A stretch of DNA of 64,000 nt from contig CACRXP010000067.1 of assembly GCA_902702965.1 (NCBI GenBank), forward strand, positions 9,198 through 73,197, written 5' to 3'. Both the position numbers and the translations under genes were made by a program. Below are positions 9,871-21,520 of this stretch, piece by piece. Under the pieces are notes generated by a model. The model saw only the letters and a list, made by a program, of their open reading frames with translations, did no database searches and was not told the origin of the DNA. The stretch's first letter is position 1. Each line of letters begins with the position of its first letter. This DNA comes from Spirometra erinaceieuropaei (taxonomy: Eukaryota; Platyhelminthes; Cestoda; Diphyllobothriidea; Diphyllobothriidae).

Positions 9871-10088
9871 TTAGATGAGATGAAATACTTTTTGGAAGTT
9901 TAATGCACGTACCATATGATGAATTTCAAATTCCACGTTAGAGAATGTAAGGTTGCATGCCATTTCGTAGTACTTTGCCTCCCGAACGCGACCAACAAAG
10001 AAGCATTGATGCACTTCTGGATTGGCTGCTGTTGTCATTAGAAGTTCGGTTTTGCCTCCCAACCAGTACGACATGGAGGCGCTGAATT
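9871..10088 (-). CDS. Candidate exon, possible secreted-family member
   Basis: 67 codons on the minus strand end at a stop at 9871. A good 3' splice-site sequence (TTATGAATTCAG then CGCC) lies just upstream at about 10089. The text KTELLMTTAANPEVHQCFFV...YEMACNLTF has Cys residues spaced similarly to the exon at 44.7 kb (KTRFMTKPSFYQCTAEIYV...DSLCKLPL). The similarity is by eye and short, and an alignment search is needed. Confidence 0.3.
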
Positions 10089-10611
10089 CATAAGATCTTT
10101 CAAATCGTTTCTGGAAAAATTCATGCAGGTGGACTTCGGTGTCTGACCCCGGACATATCGGATCAACTTAAACACATACAGGGAAAACAGATGTTCCTCA
10201 TGGATTTTGCAAAAAATAATCGTAATTTTCGAGTTAGGCGAGATAAAGATGGCGGGCTACGAGGTTTGATAACATTCAACATTGTACAACACAGACACTA
10301 CCATTTTACTAGAAATATTTCTAAACAAGTAGAGCACACATAGATCAGGGTGCGAAAACCCCCGTCGATTGTAACCGCGTATTCAAAATGGATGTGAAAA
10401 ATTTGATTCATTATTACTTTATCGCTATTCTCTTTAGTGTTAACGCATCCACTATCAATGTGTGCACCCCGTTGTAAATTTTATTGATGATGAGCAGACA
10501 ACATAGTCTCTATACAAGAAGACATATCTGGGACACAAATTACTCATCAGTTAGTATTTGCATCTGCAGACTGCTTCTGATTATACGAAGTGCAGGAAAG
10601 CCTGCGATTTC

Positions 10612-11505
10612 GGCACACAGCATAAACCTACAAAATTGCGGACTCGCCAGGATGTCGGCTTTTAAATGCACTTTTTGACCTCCTGCAGCAGCTACACTCG
10701 ATATAAAATGACTGCATAAGTATCATGCATTTTTCCTATTACTTTTTGATGGTCTTATAAATTCAACTATATTTTATAAATTAACTGCACGGACATATGC
10801 TTTACTTTAATTTTTTGGTAGGAAATCAAATTTTCTTCGCATTTTACGCCAGAAAAAGTTGTATATTTAGGTTTTATTAAGTTTTTCTATTCCCAAATTA
10901 TTTCCAGCCTGATCTGCCACTATATCAGTGTTTGGCAATTTCAGTCTACAAGGTACATGCTTCCCGCGTAAGAAAGATAATTTATTTCTCCATGCCTTTA
11001 AGAAGATGCCGTATAGAGTTCATGAAATGTTGCAATGTATTCGGACTGTGTTGTACATTTCATGAGAAGCATTAGTAAACGGACATGCGCGGTCTTACTT
11101 GTATGGCCATCGCACGGTCATAAAAATCTCAAAATTAAAAAACTTTTTAAAACCTAATATACAATTTTTTCAGGCATAAAATATGAAGACAGTGTGATTT
11201 CTACCAGATGAGCAAAATAAAGCACAATTTTGTTTATTTCATCTATGAACTATATTTGAAATTATAAGACCATTAAAAATCAAAAGGCAAAATGCATGCT
11301 AGTTATGAAGTCATTTTGTACCGAGTGTATTTTCTGCAGAAGATCCAAAAGAAGTGCCTTTAAAAGCCGACATCCTGGCGAGTCCGAAATTTCGTAGGGC
11401 TATGCTGCATGGTAATCAGTCTAACAACCCCACTTAAGTAACCCTTCTACTCGGAAATGTATTCCAGAATTTTGGGCATAATTTTGTGAGATCGGTCACG
11501 CATTG
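10612..11505. mobile_element. Long-TIR transposon, copy 1 (left end worn)
   Basis: The sequence from GCGGACTCGCCAGGATGTCG at 10637 is repeated in inverse near 11390 (GACATCCTGGCGAGTCCG). The two arms then match imperfectly inward for about 250 bases, e.g. TTTTGATGGTCTTATAAATT against its complement around 11260. The right end, GGTCACGCATTG then TA, matches the end of the better copy at 16379-17358. The outer left arm is missing or too diverged before 10612. No transposase frame is present, so this is a non-autonomous foldback element. Confidence 0.7.
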
Positions 11506-13173
11506 TATATCCTTACAGGTCTATATCCGCAAAGTTTAAGGACGAATCGAAAAAGGCATTTTGTATGAAGTCCAAGATGAAGTGCATGTCAGTTTCCGGG
11601 AAAGACTATGGGGAAGGCTACCTAAGTTGAAGCAGCCGGTGGTTGCTACAATGTGTTGGAGACTAGCTTCAACGACATTCAAACGATCACTAATGCCGAC
11701 GACTAACAGGTTTTTTTCGTACAAGATTTGGTTATCTGCTGATACTCAGAATATGTTATATTTATTAGCAATAATGTTGTACTACTTTAGAGACGGTCCA
11801 GAGCCGAGAGACAAAAAAATGGTCCACTCACAGCGTCGTTTCCATTTCCTGCAGGCAAATGCGGGCAGAGCTCCTGCTAACTTTCGGTATTTTGCATGAC
11901 CGTTTTTACACTCAAAGTTTTTTCACTCATGCTAAGAAGACCTCGCTAAGCGATCATATGCTTTAAATACGCTCGCATGTTGCTAGATGCATGCTTGCAG
12001 AAAGAGACGCTCTGCTTACTGTTGTTATTCGTTCCGCAGTCGTAGCCAACTTCGACGCAAATGCGTCTCCTTTTTTATCGGCTGCGCTTGCGGCCTCAGG
12101 ATATCGAAAAACCGTCGATCAGTTACGCATGCCGATACTTAAAGTTGGTTCAATATGAATTACAGGTCTGTACCACGCAATACGGTGAGCACTTGCTTAC
12201 ACAAGTGTGCTTTTTAATTGGGGTTTCAAAACCAGCAGCGTGTTTATTGGCGTCCGCCAAATTTTTATCTTAAAAAAACTAAACCTCGCCGAGTAATTAC
12301 AATGACACATTACATTCCAACCGGTAGGACAGAAGTCAATTTCAGCAAATGTTTTGCGCTTACAGAGCGAAGTGTGGAACGTTATTTTCGAAGAAAGTCT
12401 TTGTACTATCAGCTGACGGCTAACTGACCATTGTACTGATTCGACAAGTCACGCACCAGCAATAGGTTTACAGTCCTTATTCAAAAACACACAGCTTGCC
12501 TAGCACACACAAGTTTTACCGCAACCGCGGAGTCTGGTAACCAGCTCTTTTAACATAAATATTTTAAAATGGAGTGAAAATCAGTTGATTAAATATTAGC
12601 AAAAGAGGTGAAAACAGTTGATCAGAACATGTCATTTAGGAAAATAAGTGGCTTACACAGAGTATTTGTGATGATACTGACTAGATGCAACAGCATTAAC
12701 ATCGTTGACGCTAATATGACTTCTCTGCAGAACATGTTTTACTCAACAGACGGAAAGTGCCACGTGTCGTAATTTGTATGTACTGAAACAAGCGATTGGC
12801 CTCATACTGAGTAAGCTTATATGTTGTCGGGGGTTGACCTTTGGCGTATGTTGCTGACGGCGTTCTTTATTAGTTTCACCAATCGCTACGATCTGCAAGA
12901 TGAAGTCTTCTTTCACATTTCAAGTCTGCACTGTATCCTTGGCGTTTTCAAATACATAATATCTTTGGATATTATTTGAACATGATAAATGTTGTTTCGA
13001 AATTCGTCTCGAAATGTTTAAATATGTTTGAGTAATTTCATGGAGACGTGTGTTTAAAAAAAATCTTTTATGATTTCGTCGCCATTTTCGTCATAAGGAG
13101 AATGATGTTCGTGCAAAACAAATGCTTTTATTTATCAACATGTTGCCTGGTTTTATGAGTGTAATATAACTGT
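11506..13173. other. No gene seen
   Basis: Overlapping frames at 11536-11899 and 12061-12427 show no homology, splice sites or repeats I can name. The base composition is slightly less AT-rich near 11550-11900 and 12000-12200. Confidence 0.35.
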
Positions 13174-13479
13174 TTACTCGGCAAAGCTTTCGACTGTATA
13201 TTTACTGGAGATCAGCCGCCGACGAATGCCATAGTTGTTAAGGACAAATAAACAGTTCCCTCCGGTATATAGCTGGTAGGCACAATAGAATAACAGATAT
13301 GGGAACACCCCCGTTGATGGATTAAAAATGAACCAGGAAGAATATCGATTTATCAATAATCCGCCTGATGGGAGTAAATGATTTATACAATGATAGAAAA
13401 ATGACCACAAGTAATTGGTCCTATCTTGTGCATTTATAGCTTGCCCAAAGCATATCGTCATGACGTAAAGCGCTAACAA
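13174..13479 (-). CDS. Candidate first exon with signal peptide
   Basis: 101 codons start MLALYVMTICFGQAINAQD, a textbook signal peptide (short n-region, hydrophobic core, A-N-A cleavage site). The rest is aromatic and hydrophobic with two Cys (SFFYHCINHL, LLFYCAYQLY, then GNCLF). A GTAAAT at about 13208 could be a donor before the in-frame stop. It is on the same strand as the secreted-type genes at 37.9-46.3 kb. Downstream exons could lie to the left, but I could not assign them. Confidence 0.35.
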   Translation of the reverse strand: MLALYVMTICFGQAINAQDRTNYLWSFFYHCINHLLPSGGLLINRYSSWFIFNPSTGVFPYLLFYCAYQLYTGGNCLFVLNNYGIRRRLISSKYTVESFAE

Positions 13480-13959
13480 TACACGATTTAAAATGTTGTT
13501 TCAGACGTATACATAGAAGATTGCAAAATGAACCGGTCCCAATTAAAGGAGAAAGTAGCCGTAAAACGTATAACTTGTCTATGTTTTTTGTAACATGGAA
13601 GAATTAATGGGGTAGTTTAATATAAACGTTCGACTGCAAAACTTAAAACTTAATGAGGCTCGCCTTATGCGACATTTGATAACTGCGCGCTTATTTTTCT
13701 TACAAGTTCTGATAGGTACACCAAATCAGCAAACAAGTGGATAAATCCTAAATCCAACCATCTTCGCAGCCTTTGATCGTAGTGCACAATGCCCACTTTC
13801 GATGAAGTGAGCTTTCTGAAAATTAAATGTCAGCCGGATCGCAGCGTCATAATTTTCCACGAGGAATATGGTCTAAATGACCAGTTAAAAAGTGACTGAT
13901 GTATATATTGCACTCTTGTAGAACTTTGCTTCTTAAATTTTGACATGGATATCATTTCT

Positions 13960-14290
13960 AATGTTAATCTTCAAACCGATATGAAGCTTTTTCTACTTTT
14001 CTTCTTAATGTTACTAAACACAAGCCTAAGTAAAATATTTAGATGGCTGCGCCATTCTTTGCAGCGAATTACGTGGTTAAAATACTGCAATTTGGGGTCA
14101 GTTTATCTCTTAAAAGTCGCCTTTTTTCCTCGATATTTTGTTTTGGAAAAAAATCCAGTGAAAAAAATCCGTACTTCAAGTGTCGCAAGTGTGTCTCATA
14201 GGCATAAAATGTACTTCTTTTTAAAATGTACAAAAACAACGAGCCATGAAGAGGTTACAGTACTGTTCCTGAGATGCTTAAATGTACGCT
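13960..14290. repeat. Diverged repeat, copy 1
   Basis: AAAATATTTAGATGGCTGCG with CCATTCTTTGCAG at about 14031-14064 corresponds to AAAATATTTGGGCGTCCATG with the same CCATTCTTTGCAG at about 15914-15945. Similarity extends to GCTTAAATGTACGCTAACGA (14277) against GCTTTAATGTACGCTTGCCG (16258). It is an old duplication of unknown nature. Confidence 0.5.
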
Positions 14291-14529
14291 AACGATTCGC
14301 ACCGTCATATTTTTTCCATGAGGAATATGGTCTTCTATACAGTGCACAAGTGCACGTTGGCCGTTTCACAGCCTGGTGTCCTCGCCATGATCGATATCGC
14401 TATCTATTAAAGGGGTTTGAACTTGAAAGGACTCCTTTGTCAGCATGGTGTCAAGCCTCATGAGACTCCTGCATAGATAAAGTAGTTATTAATTGCTGAA
14501 TTTGGTTTTAGCTTGTTTCCAAGAGCCAG

Positions 14530-14960
14530 TTAGGTAGTTAGCAGTTTCTGTACTGTGACTGTAACGGGATGCCCTACATGTGCTGCTGGTGTTGCCAGGT
14601 CAGTTCCAGTCAGACCAGGCAGGTCGAGTTGTCAGCCGCACTCACTTCACGACGAAATCTACCCACAGTCGTGTCTGTTGTCTGCGTCGTCTAACTACAC
14701 GCATTTGTGCACACCTGCGCAGACGAGCTTCATGCATACACACGCACGATAGTTTGACCATCGATTTCAATGATGTCCACCGTGTGCCCCAGAGCAGCAG
14801 CGGTGGAAGCAGTGACGGTGACTTTCGCAGGGGTTTATAGTGCCAGTAGACGTGCGCTGCATCTACCTATACTCTCTCCTCCTCATCCGCTTGATTACGG
14901 TGTCAAGACAGAGTCAAGAAGACCGGAGACGAGGGAGAAGCAACGTGCGTAGATGCGCAG
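14530..14960. other. GC-rich island, probable transposable-element fragment
   Basis: A sharply bounded GC-rich stretch inside AT-rich DNA, rich in CA/GCAG words (CACCTGCGCAGACGAGCTTC, AGAGCAGCAGCGGTGGAAGC). Several short frames overlap but none is convincing. The abrupt composition change suggests an inserted repeat. I cannot name the family. Confidence 0.4.
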
Positions 14961-15839
14961 ATCAGCTTCATTCAAACACACCTATCCACCATACGCAAAC
15001 CCTAATCAGATATCAGTGAGGTTTCACTTGGCACGCAGTACGGGCTGCTGGAGATGATTTAGATTCCCATTTGTTTAAAATTTTCAAATTGCTCGAAGAA
15101 AGATTATTATTTATAAGCTAGTCAACCACTTAGTCTCGAACTAGTTGGATTTTGCCGCAGCGCGAAACCGATTAATTGGTGGATAGAAAGTGATACGACT
15201 TCAAAGCGCCTTATGGGTTCAAGCACAGACGAAATAGTTCAATCATGACGTTTATTCTCTTGATATTTTGGATTTACCTTTGCGCGCATCCTCGTATGCA
15301 ACCTTAAATACGGTAAATTCGTACGATAGACTCTGCGTTGCTTATAAGTTGCAGTCACTTTACTACCGTTCAGTCATGAGCAGAAAAAAATCCATCAAAG
15401 GAGGATATAATTGCTGTTTGTACGTTAACAGTTTGGTGGACGAAACTCAAGTTGTAGATCGAGGCAAATCGTGCCTGGTGCTGCCTATGTGGTTGAAAAG
15501 TCCTGCGAATGGAAAACTAAAATAACCATCTTAAAGTGAAGCAAGTTGAACAAAAAAAGACTTCAACTAATGTCAAGACACTCACATAGCAAAGATACTG
15601 CAATCACGGCTCACATCTCCTGAAGTTATCTGATTAAGTACACTGTTTGTAAATAAACAGTCGTTAAACTGGCTATTTAAAACGGGACTATTGACTTTCG
15701 TAAAAAAGAACGCAAACTGAATAAAAACGAGAGCCCGGACACCACAGGCCAATATATTACTTACACTCAATTTACCTGTGTTGCTTAAATGCATGCTTGA
15801 CGAGCTCAACTTCAAAAATTCTCAAAAGGGTATTAACGC
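14961..15839. other. No gene seen
   Basis: An 85-codon plus frame (15268-15525) and a 77-codon minus frame (15582-15815) are present without homology or splice support. Confidence 0.3.
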
Positions 15840-16378
15840 TTAGCTTAATCTTTAAACTTACATGAATTCTTTTGGACCCTTTGTATCAGGCTTGCTAGCT
15901 TTATGCTCGAACAAAATATTTGGGCGTCCATGCCATTCTTTGCAGTAGGTAAAAGGGGTTAAATACTAAAATAAAGGGGTCATTTAGGCTCAAAAATATA
16001 GTCGAGTTTTATCAACAATTTGCTTTTGAGAAAGAGAGGCGGTAATAGCCATGTGTCTAGAGTATACGTCTGATTGTCTTAAGATATCTGATGTAGTAAA
16101 TTCGACCCAGGGGAACAACCGTCACGATGGCTATTAAAATAGCCCAAGCAAACTGTCCTCTTTGAGGCAAGCGTTTTGAATAGACATAAATATACTTCTT
16201 AACGAAAAAAAACAAACACAAAGTACTAAAAATTGAGTGGTAGCATTTCTATGTGCTGCTTTAATGTACGCTTGCCGAGGTTGATCTCTTAAATGTTCAA
16301 ATAGGCATAAACGTTGAAGAGAAACTTTAAACTGGTAAAAGGCTATGTCCATTTTTAATATGTTGCTTGCTTGTCATA
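15840..16378. repeat. Diverged repeat, copy 2
   Basis: Counterpart of 13960-14290 (see shared words there). It includes a 72-codon minus-strand frame, 16134-16352 (SLQRLCLFEHLRDQP...LVLCVCFFSLRSIF), that is broken in copy 1. It could be an old exon duplication. Confidence 0.45.
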
Positions 16379-17358
16379 CAGTGAGTGACCGATCTCATGA
16401 AATGTTAACTGAAATCCTGAAATGCGTTTTCGATTAGAAGGGATAACTTGGTCACGGTTGTAATACTGATTATCTTGTGGCATACAATTTCGGACTCGGC
16501 AGGATGTCGGCTTTTAAAGTTACTTCTTTCAATCGTCTGTCGAAAGGGTACTCGGTAAGAAATGAATACTTAATAGCATGCATTTGTCCCATTGATTTTC
16601 CATGGTATTGGAATTTCAAATATATTTTATAGAAACCATCTACAAAAATATACTTTCTTCAGTCACTGAATAGAAAATCAAGTCTTCTTTATAGTTTAGA
16701 CATAAGGAAGGAGTATAATTTGGTTTTAAAAACTTTTATAAATGCCGAATGATTTGTGCTTGAGCATTAGTTTCATTAGCGTTTAGTGATTTCACTCTAC
16801 AAGGTGCATTCGTTCCGCGTAAAGAAAATCACATATTTTTCTATGCCATTAAGGAGATATCATACACAGTCTATAAAATTTTACAATGAATGCGGGCCAT
16901 GTTGTGCATTCCATGAGGAGCAGTGATAAACGGACAGGTACGATGCTATGTGAATGGAAATTTCGCGTTCTTAAAAGGTCTCATAATTAGAAACTTTTTC
17001 AAAACCTACTAATACTCTTAACATAAGTATAAAATATAAAAAAGACGTGATTTTCTATTGATTGACTAAAAAGGCTTATTTTTGTTTATGGTTTCTTTAA
17101 AATATATTTAAATTTCCAAGAACATCGAACATCAATGGGAAAAATGCATGCTAATTAAGTGGCCATTTTTTACAGAATAAGCTTTCTACAGGAGATTGTC
17201 AAGAAGTGCATTTAAAAGCCGCTATCCTGCCAAGTCTGAAATGTTATAATAGTATGCCGCAAGATAATCAATATAACAACCGCGACTAAGTAATCGTTCC
17301 TAATCGAAAACACATTTTAGAAATTCGGCCAACATTTCATGATATAGGACACTCACTG
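16379..17358. mobile_element. Long-TIR transposon, copy 2 (intact ends)
   Basis: The element is 980 bp. The left end CAGTGAGTGACCGATCTCAT is mirrored by GATATAGGACACTCACTG at the right end. Both ends are flanked by TA (16377-16378 and 17359-17360), the target duplication of Tc1/mariner-type and some MITE elements. The arms pair imperfectly for several hundred bases, including CAGGATGTCGGCTTTTAAAG at 16500 and its inverse near 17212. No transposase ORF exists. The arms meet in AT-rich sequence in the middle. Confidence 0.8.
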
Positions 17359-17399
17359 TAAGTCTGAGTGGTATATTTATGTGTCAACCTTGTTGTTTG

Positions 17400-17660
17400 C
17401 TGTGCAATAAGGATTTCAAAATTGAATATAATTATCGTTAATAAGACGTGGTTAAACGAGTGCAAGGACCAAATAAATAAAATGCCTGCTGCCAGGGCGT
17501 TTCAGGTGAATATGCTGATGTGTGCGTAATGCGTGCCCGCCTCTTAGGCCTAGTCTTTGCCCCAACCATAGTTGTGTTCTGAGACTTCAAATCTATGCGC
17601 CCAGAAGGATTGCAACGGATGCGATCACGGACTGTTTGATTTTGCCAACGTGAATGCATA
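17400..17660 (+). pseudogene. Possible LINE endonuclease scrap
   Basis: The plus frame reads NIIIVNKTWLNECKDQINKM, resembling the start of LINE apurinic-type endonucleases (...TETWL...). Stops follow soon. Very short and uncertain. Confidence 0.25.
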
Positions 17661-17679
17661 ATTTAAATCTAGAGTCAAA

Positions 17680-17898
17680 AGATAAAATGCGTGCTTCTTA
17701 ACTAGTCCTTTTATAACTAAGTACGGTTTCTACAGTAGATGGGAAAGTAAAGAAAATAAAAGCAGACATTCTAACAAGTCCGAAATGCTAAAGAATTATG
17801 CCGCACGCTAGTTAATACTACAACTCAACCTAAATAATCCTTCGTAATCGAAAACGAATTTCCGGATTTAAGCCAACATATCGCTCAGACACTATAAG
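17680..17898. repeat. Single right arm of the long-TIR transposon
   Basis: Aligns with 17130-17358: AACAAGTCCGAAATGCTAAA, ATGCCGCACGCTAGTTAATA, TCCTTCGTAATCGAAAACGA and a worn end CGCTCAGACACTATAAGTC. No matching left arm is adjacent, so it is a truncated third copy sitting right beside copy 2. Confidence 0.65.
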
Positions 17899-17906
17899 TC
17901 TTCCCG

Positions 17907-18203
17907 TCAAAAATGATGAACTCTAGCGTCACGACAGGGATCGATTTCAATTTCATGACAGGCGTCATACGAACTAAGAACAGCGTGTACAAACCACGCA
18001 AAACACGGTGCTTTTCTCCTATTTAATGCACACAGGAAAGTAAGTCGCTGTTGGCAAAAAATCTCTAAAAGTAAGCAGTGGTTTACAAATGAATCTTTGC
18101 GAATGTAAATTCTTTCAGCTTCAAATGTGTTTCTCGTTAAAATTGAAACGCACAGTAGCGCAGATAAATCTGACTGATCATCGAGATTCATATACTTGTC
18201 CAT
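17907..18203 (-). CDS. Candidate exon, possible secreted-family member
   Basis: 98 codons, Cys-rich: IYIRKDSFVNHCLLLEIFCQ, LTFLCALNRRKAPC, SYDACHEIEIDPCRD. The pattern K-x-S-F-x(2)-C...E-I...L-C-x-L is like KPSFYQCTAEI...SLCKL in the exon at 44.7 kb. The frame starts at an ATG and ends at a stop, but no splice signals were settled. It could be another diverged paralogue or a chance frame. Confidence 0.35.
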   Translation of the reverse strand: MDKYMNLDDQSDLSALLCVSILTRNTFEAERIYIRKDSFVNHCLLLEIFCQQRLTFLCALNRRKAPCFAWFVHAVLSSYDACHEIEIDPCRDARVHHF

Positions 18204-20259
18204 AATAACAAGCGCGACAAATTTTATTTAGGAATTTTCATGCACATAAATGAAGTGTCTTCTCGAAGATATGCACGGAGTACTATGAAACACGTCGAGG
18301 CACATAATCGGTTGTACCCTAAATGCTAATCCAATTTTTGCGGTAAGTTTCCGATGGAAAAGGGTTACTCTGAAGTGGTGCCTCCCTGATTACGTGACGT
18401 GGTCCGAAAGTTGTTCAGTCGTACTGGACGCCTTTCTTTGAATTTGCCTCTTTATTACTCTGGTAAAATTCGTGCTTGGAAAAATTGCGGCTTCGTCGTA
18501 CAACGTTCGTTATATAAATTGTCTTTAAAATTTTCAATCCGAATAAGTTTTCTAAAAATTGTGTATGAGAATAACTTTGCCTGATTCGCGAAAAATTATA
18601 AATTCTTTAAATTGTGTACTCAAATTTCATGATTCTAATATGCGTATAAATATGCTTGGTGTGACATGAAAACACGCATCATACTCCACTGACTTATATA
18701 AAGATGCAGGCATTTTTTGGTTGAAAAAAGTGGGTGACTATTCTTAATTAATATAATAATTTTGATGTCCATTTTTAATTATTTATTAAAATTATAAATC
18801 ACTGTAAAATTTTCAAAAAACCGTCACCTTGTAAAAAACATCACTTTTGTGACATTGCTATGATTGTCAGAATTTAAGCCGAACCTTGGGTAAGCGAAAT
18901 ATAGTGATTTTTTTCGGGCGTTAATAGTAGCGGAATGTGGTATTCGTTAAATACTAAAATTTTTATTTCCAACGAACGCTTTTACAGAATAAAAGGCGTG
19001 ATTACGCGTGAAAACATCGTCCACACGCAAACTGTGGTAAAGCTCGTAATGGTTACTGACGTAATTGACATTCCATTTCAACAGTAGTTGCAATTACTTA
19101 TGGCGATATCAGTCACGGTAAAGAGCGTGATGGTTTATATATTGATATATCCTTTTTCACAGGCAAAACATATCCTATCAACTGCGTTAAGGTGTTTTTA
19201 TTAGCATAGTCAGAATAAAATTGACATGATAGGACATGCAATCGAAACAATCTACAAAAGAACGTGGTTGATTTACATTCAGTAACACTTTTGAGCCTTT
19301 TATACATATCAAGCAATTTTTATGGTTTGTGCGTGCGGAATTCACGTAGATATTGGCAGATTTTAGTCAGCAAAAAATCAGTTTACTTGATTTGCTGTGT
19401 AGAGCAGACGCACGATCGTTAGTCAAAGTGTAATACTGTACGCAAATCTCAATAAGTGTGCTTAAAGCTGTTTTTGTAGTTATATCATTGTCGTGCTGCT
19501 TGTGCGATCACAATACTAAATTCTGGTTTAATAAAGTAACTAAGATGTCGGTAAACCGCAAGCTTCATCTGAAAAGTAAACAGAATTTGCAGTCCAACAC
19601 ATTATGAAATGTGCGCGTTTTACAAGAAGCTTGCTTAAATGCAACTTAGGCTAAATTCTAGTAAGACGAATGATATAAATTTCATTGATTAGCTTTGCTG
19701 CTTGGCATGCCGGTCAGTCATATTCTTAAAAATAATACATTTCAATCAATAAAAATAGTAAATTCTATAAATGCCGTGTAAAGAACCTTGCGCTGAGGTT
19801 GAATGACATGTTACGGCTTAGCCTGCTACTAGAATATCTTTTGAAATATCTTTCTTATAAATAAGCTTAACTTATTAATCTGTATTTATAGCTTGAAAGT
19901 TAAAGGTCTAAATATATAGGCTTTATTGTAATTGGAATTCTTTCTAAATGCAGGTTTCGATATGTCATTGACGAAGGTAGTGGATAGGCTGTTGCATTAT
20001 ATTGGTTTTAATGGGCAACAGTTAGCAAACATAAACTGCGTTCACGACCTCATCTGGCTTAATTTAATAAAAAAGTCGAACCAAAACTCATTCTGATAAT
20101 TTGCTTATGTTGCCACTCACTGCAAGGTCTTTTAAATTTTTGTGATGCGTAAGTGTGTTGGTTGACTTTCCTACGTCTGCCTATAATACTTAAGTGTCTA
20201 TTTAGTTTTCGAGCCACATGCATGCTCTCCAACATGTGAGTGACTTCCGTAAGAACGAT
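18204..20259. other. No gene seen
   Basis: Very AT-rich. Short frames at 18399-18584 (+) and 19113-19316 (-) are unsupported. No repeats noticed. Confidence 0.4.
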
Positions 20260-20269
20260 CCGTGAGCGC

Positions 20270-20475
20270 GATTCTCGCGCATATGGAAGACACAGCCCAC
20301 CGCGTAGACACCAGGGAGGCCTTCGGAGTGATTAACAAGGTCTCATCAGACTTCAAAAATAACCTAGGTAGCGTTTGTTGACTGTGGCGGAAGCGACTGA
20401 TATCAGGCTACGCCGACCAGTTCTATGCACACCGAAGGACTTCATATTGTCCCAAGGTTGCCATGGGTAAAAGAT
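20270..20475 (+). pseudogene. Retroelement C-terminal fragment
   Basis: The first frame reads DTAHRVDTREAFGVINKVSS. After a shift near 20380 the second reads TVAEATDIRLRRPVLCTPKD then FILSQG. I know this type of tail from flatworm retroelement proteins that end in a GIY-YIG-like domain, but the assignment is from memory. It is broken by a frameshift and a stop. The local GC content is higher than around it. Confidence 0.4.
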
Positions 20476-21019
20476 ACCAATTTAGCCACCCGCATGTAAT
20501 TAAATTCGCCAGGACCCGCCTTCTCCCTGGCGATGACTGGAATTGTGTTGTTTCACTATACACTCACCACCTCCCCAAACCCTCAGCTACGGCCTTATTA
20601 CTTTTCTGCCCATATCATTAAATTTATAACTTTGTTATCCGTAAAAATGTACAGACGCTTGTTCCTGTAATGTAATCAAACTTCGGCACGAGTTTGCTTG
20701 TAGCAAATCAATACGTAAAATGGCCTATTTTTTTCTGTTCAATTTCAATTCTTTTTTAATTTATTAAGGGAAATATGGGCGAACGCCTTTAAACTCCCTA
20801 TTGGCTTCATGTTGTCAGCGAAAAAAGACATTCATAAGTGAGAAGGTAAAAAGGGGCTTTGAACATAATCGCTGGCAGATAGTCGAAAATGAGTACTCAA
20901 TAACGGTTACTACTAATTTCAAGTAGCCTAGGTTTTGTCGGGTTATGTAAGTGGATGTGAGGCTAGTAACTGGGAAGCTTGATACGCGTCAATTCTACAC
21001 TTAAAGGAATTCACACAAA

Positions 21020-21460
21020 CGGAGGTTGTAACATTGGTAGGCAAGGCATTCCACACTGCAGCCACGCTTTTACTTCAAATTAACTTTCTTGTATTGATCC
21101 TTGCTTTCCCGGCGCAATCTTTAGGCGAAAATGGGCATGTGAGCTTGTGTAAAATAATCAGTGGAATCTAAAAAGTAGTCTAGGCCTTTGATAATGCAAA
21201 TTGTTATTCTTATCTCATCACGTAATTGCCTTAGAAAAGTTGAGACAGATTGAATGAAGACAGTCAGGTTTCGTAAGGTAGCGCTCCCAGAGCTAGTGTC
21301 ATTTTGGTTGCCCGTCTCTGGACCTTCTCTAAAGCGGAAAGTGGCTGCCATTCTAATGTTGGCCATCCATCTATTAACCTAAGCATAGCATCCATGTACG
21401 GATCAGCACTGCTAAGTGCGGCAGAAAGATTGAGCACCTCATCTGTGCTTAGCGACACAT
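21020..21460 (-). pseudogene. LINE ORF2 C-terminal fragment
   Basis: The minus frame reads LEWQPLSALEKVQRRATKMT then LGALPYETRLSSFNL. LEKVQRRATK...LPYExRL is the conserved post-RT segment of CR1/Jockey-type LINEs. Frames are broken downstream. A shorter copy of the same DNA is at 25990-26033, next to the second secreted-protein gene, so the LINE piece was duplicated together with that gene. Confidence 0.65.
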
Positions 21461-21520
21461 GAAAGCACGATCATTCTGAATGACGTATCGGCAGCCACTG
21501 GCTGCCCTTAAATCGTAACA

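Noticed and set aside
11561..11899. 112-codon plus frame at 11561-11899.
   Set aside because: A minus frame overlaps it and no motif, paralogue or splice site supports it.
14555..14952. Overlapping frames in the GC-rich island as a gene.
   Set aside because: Three frames are about equally open, none has domain-like text, and the sharp composition border points to an inserted repeat.
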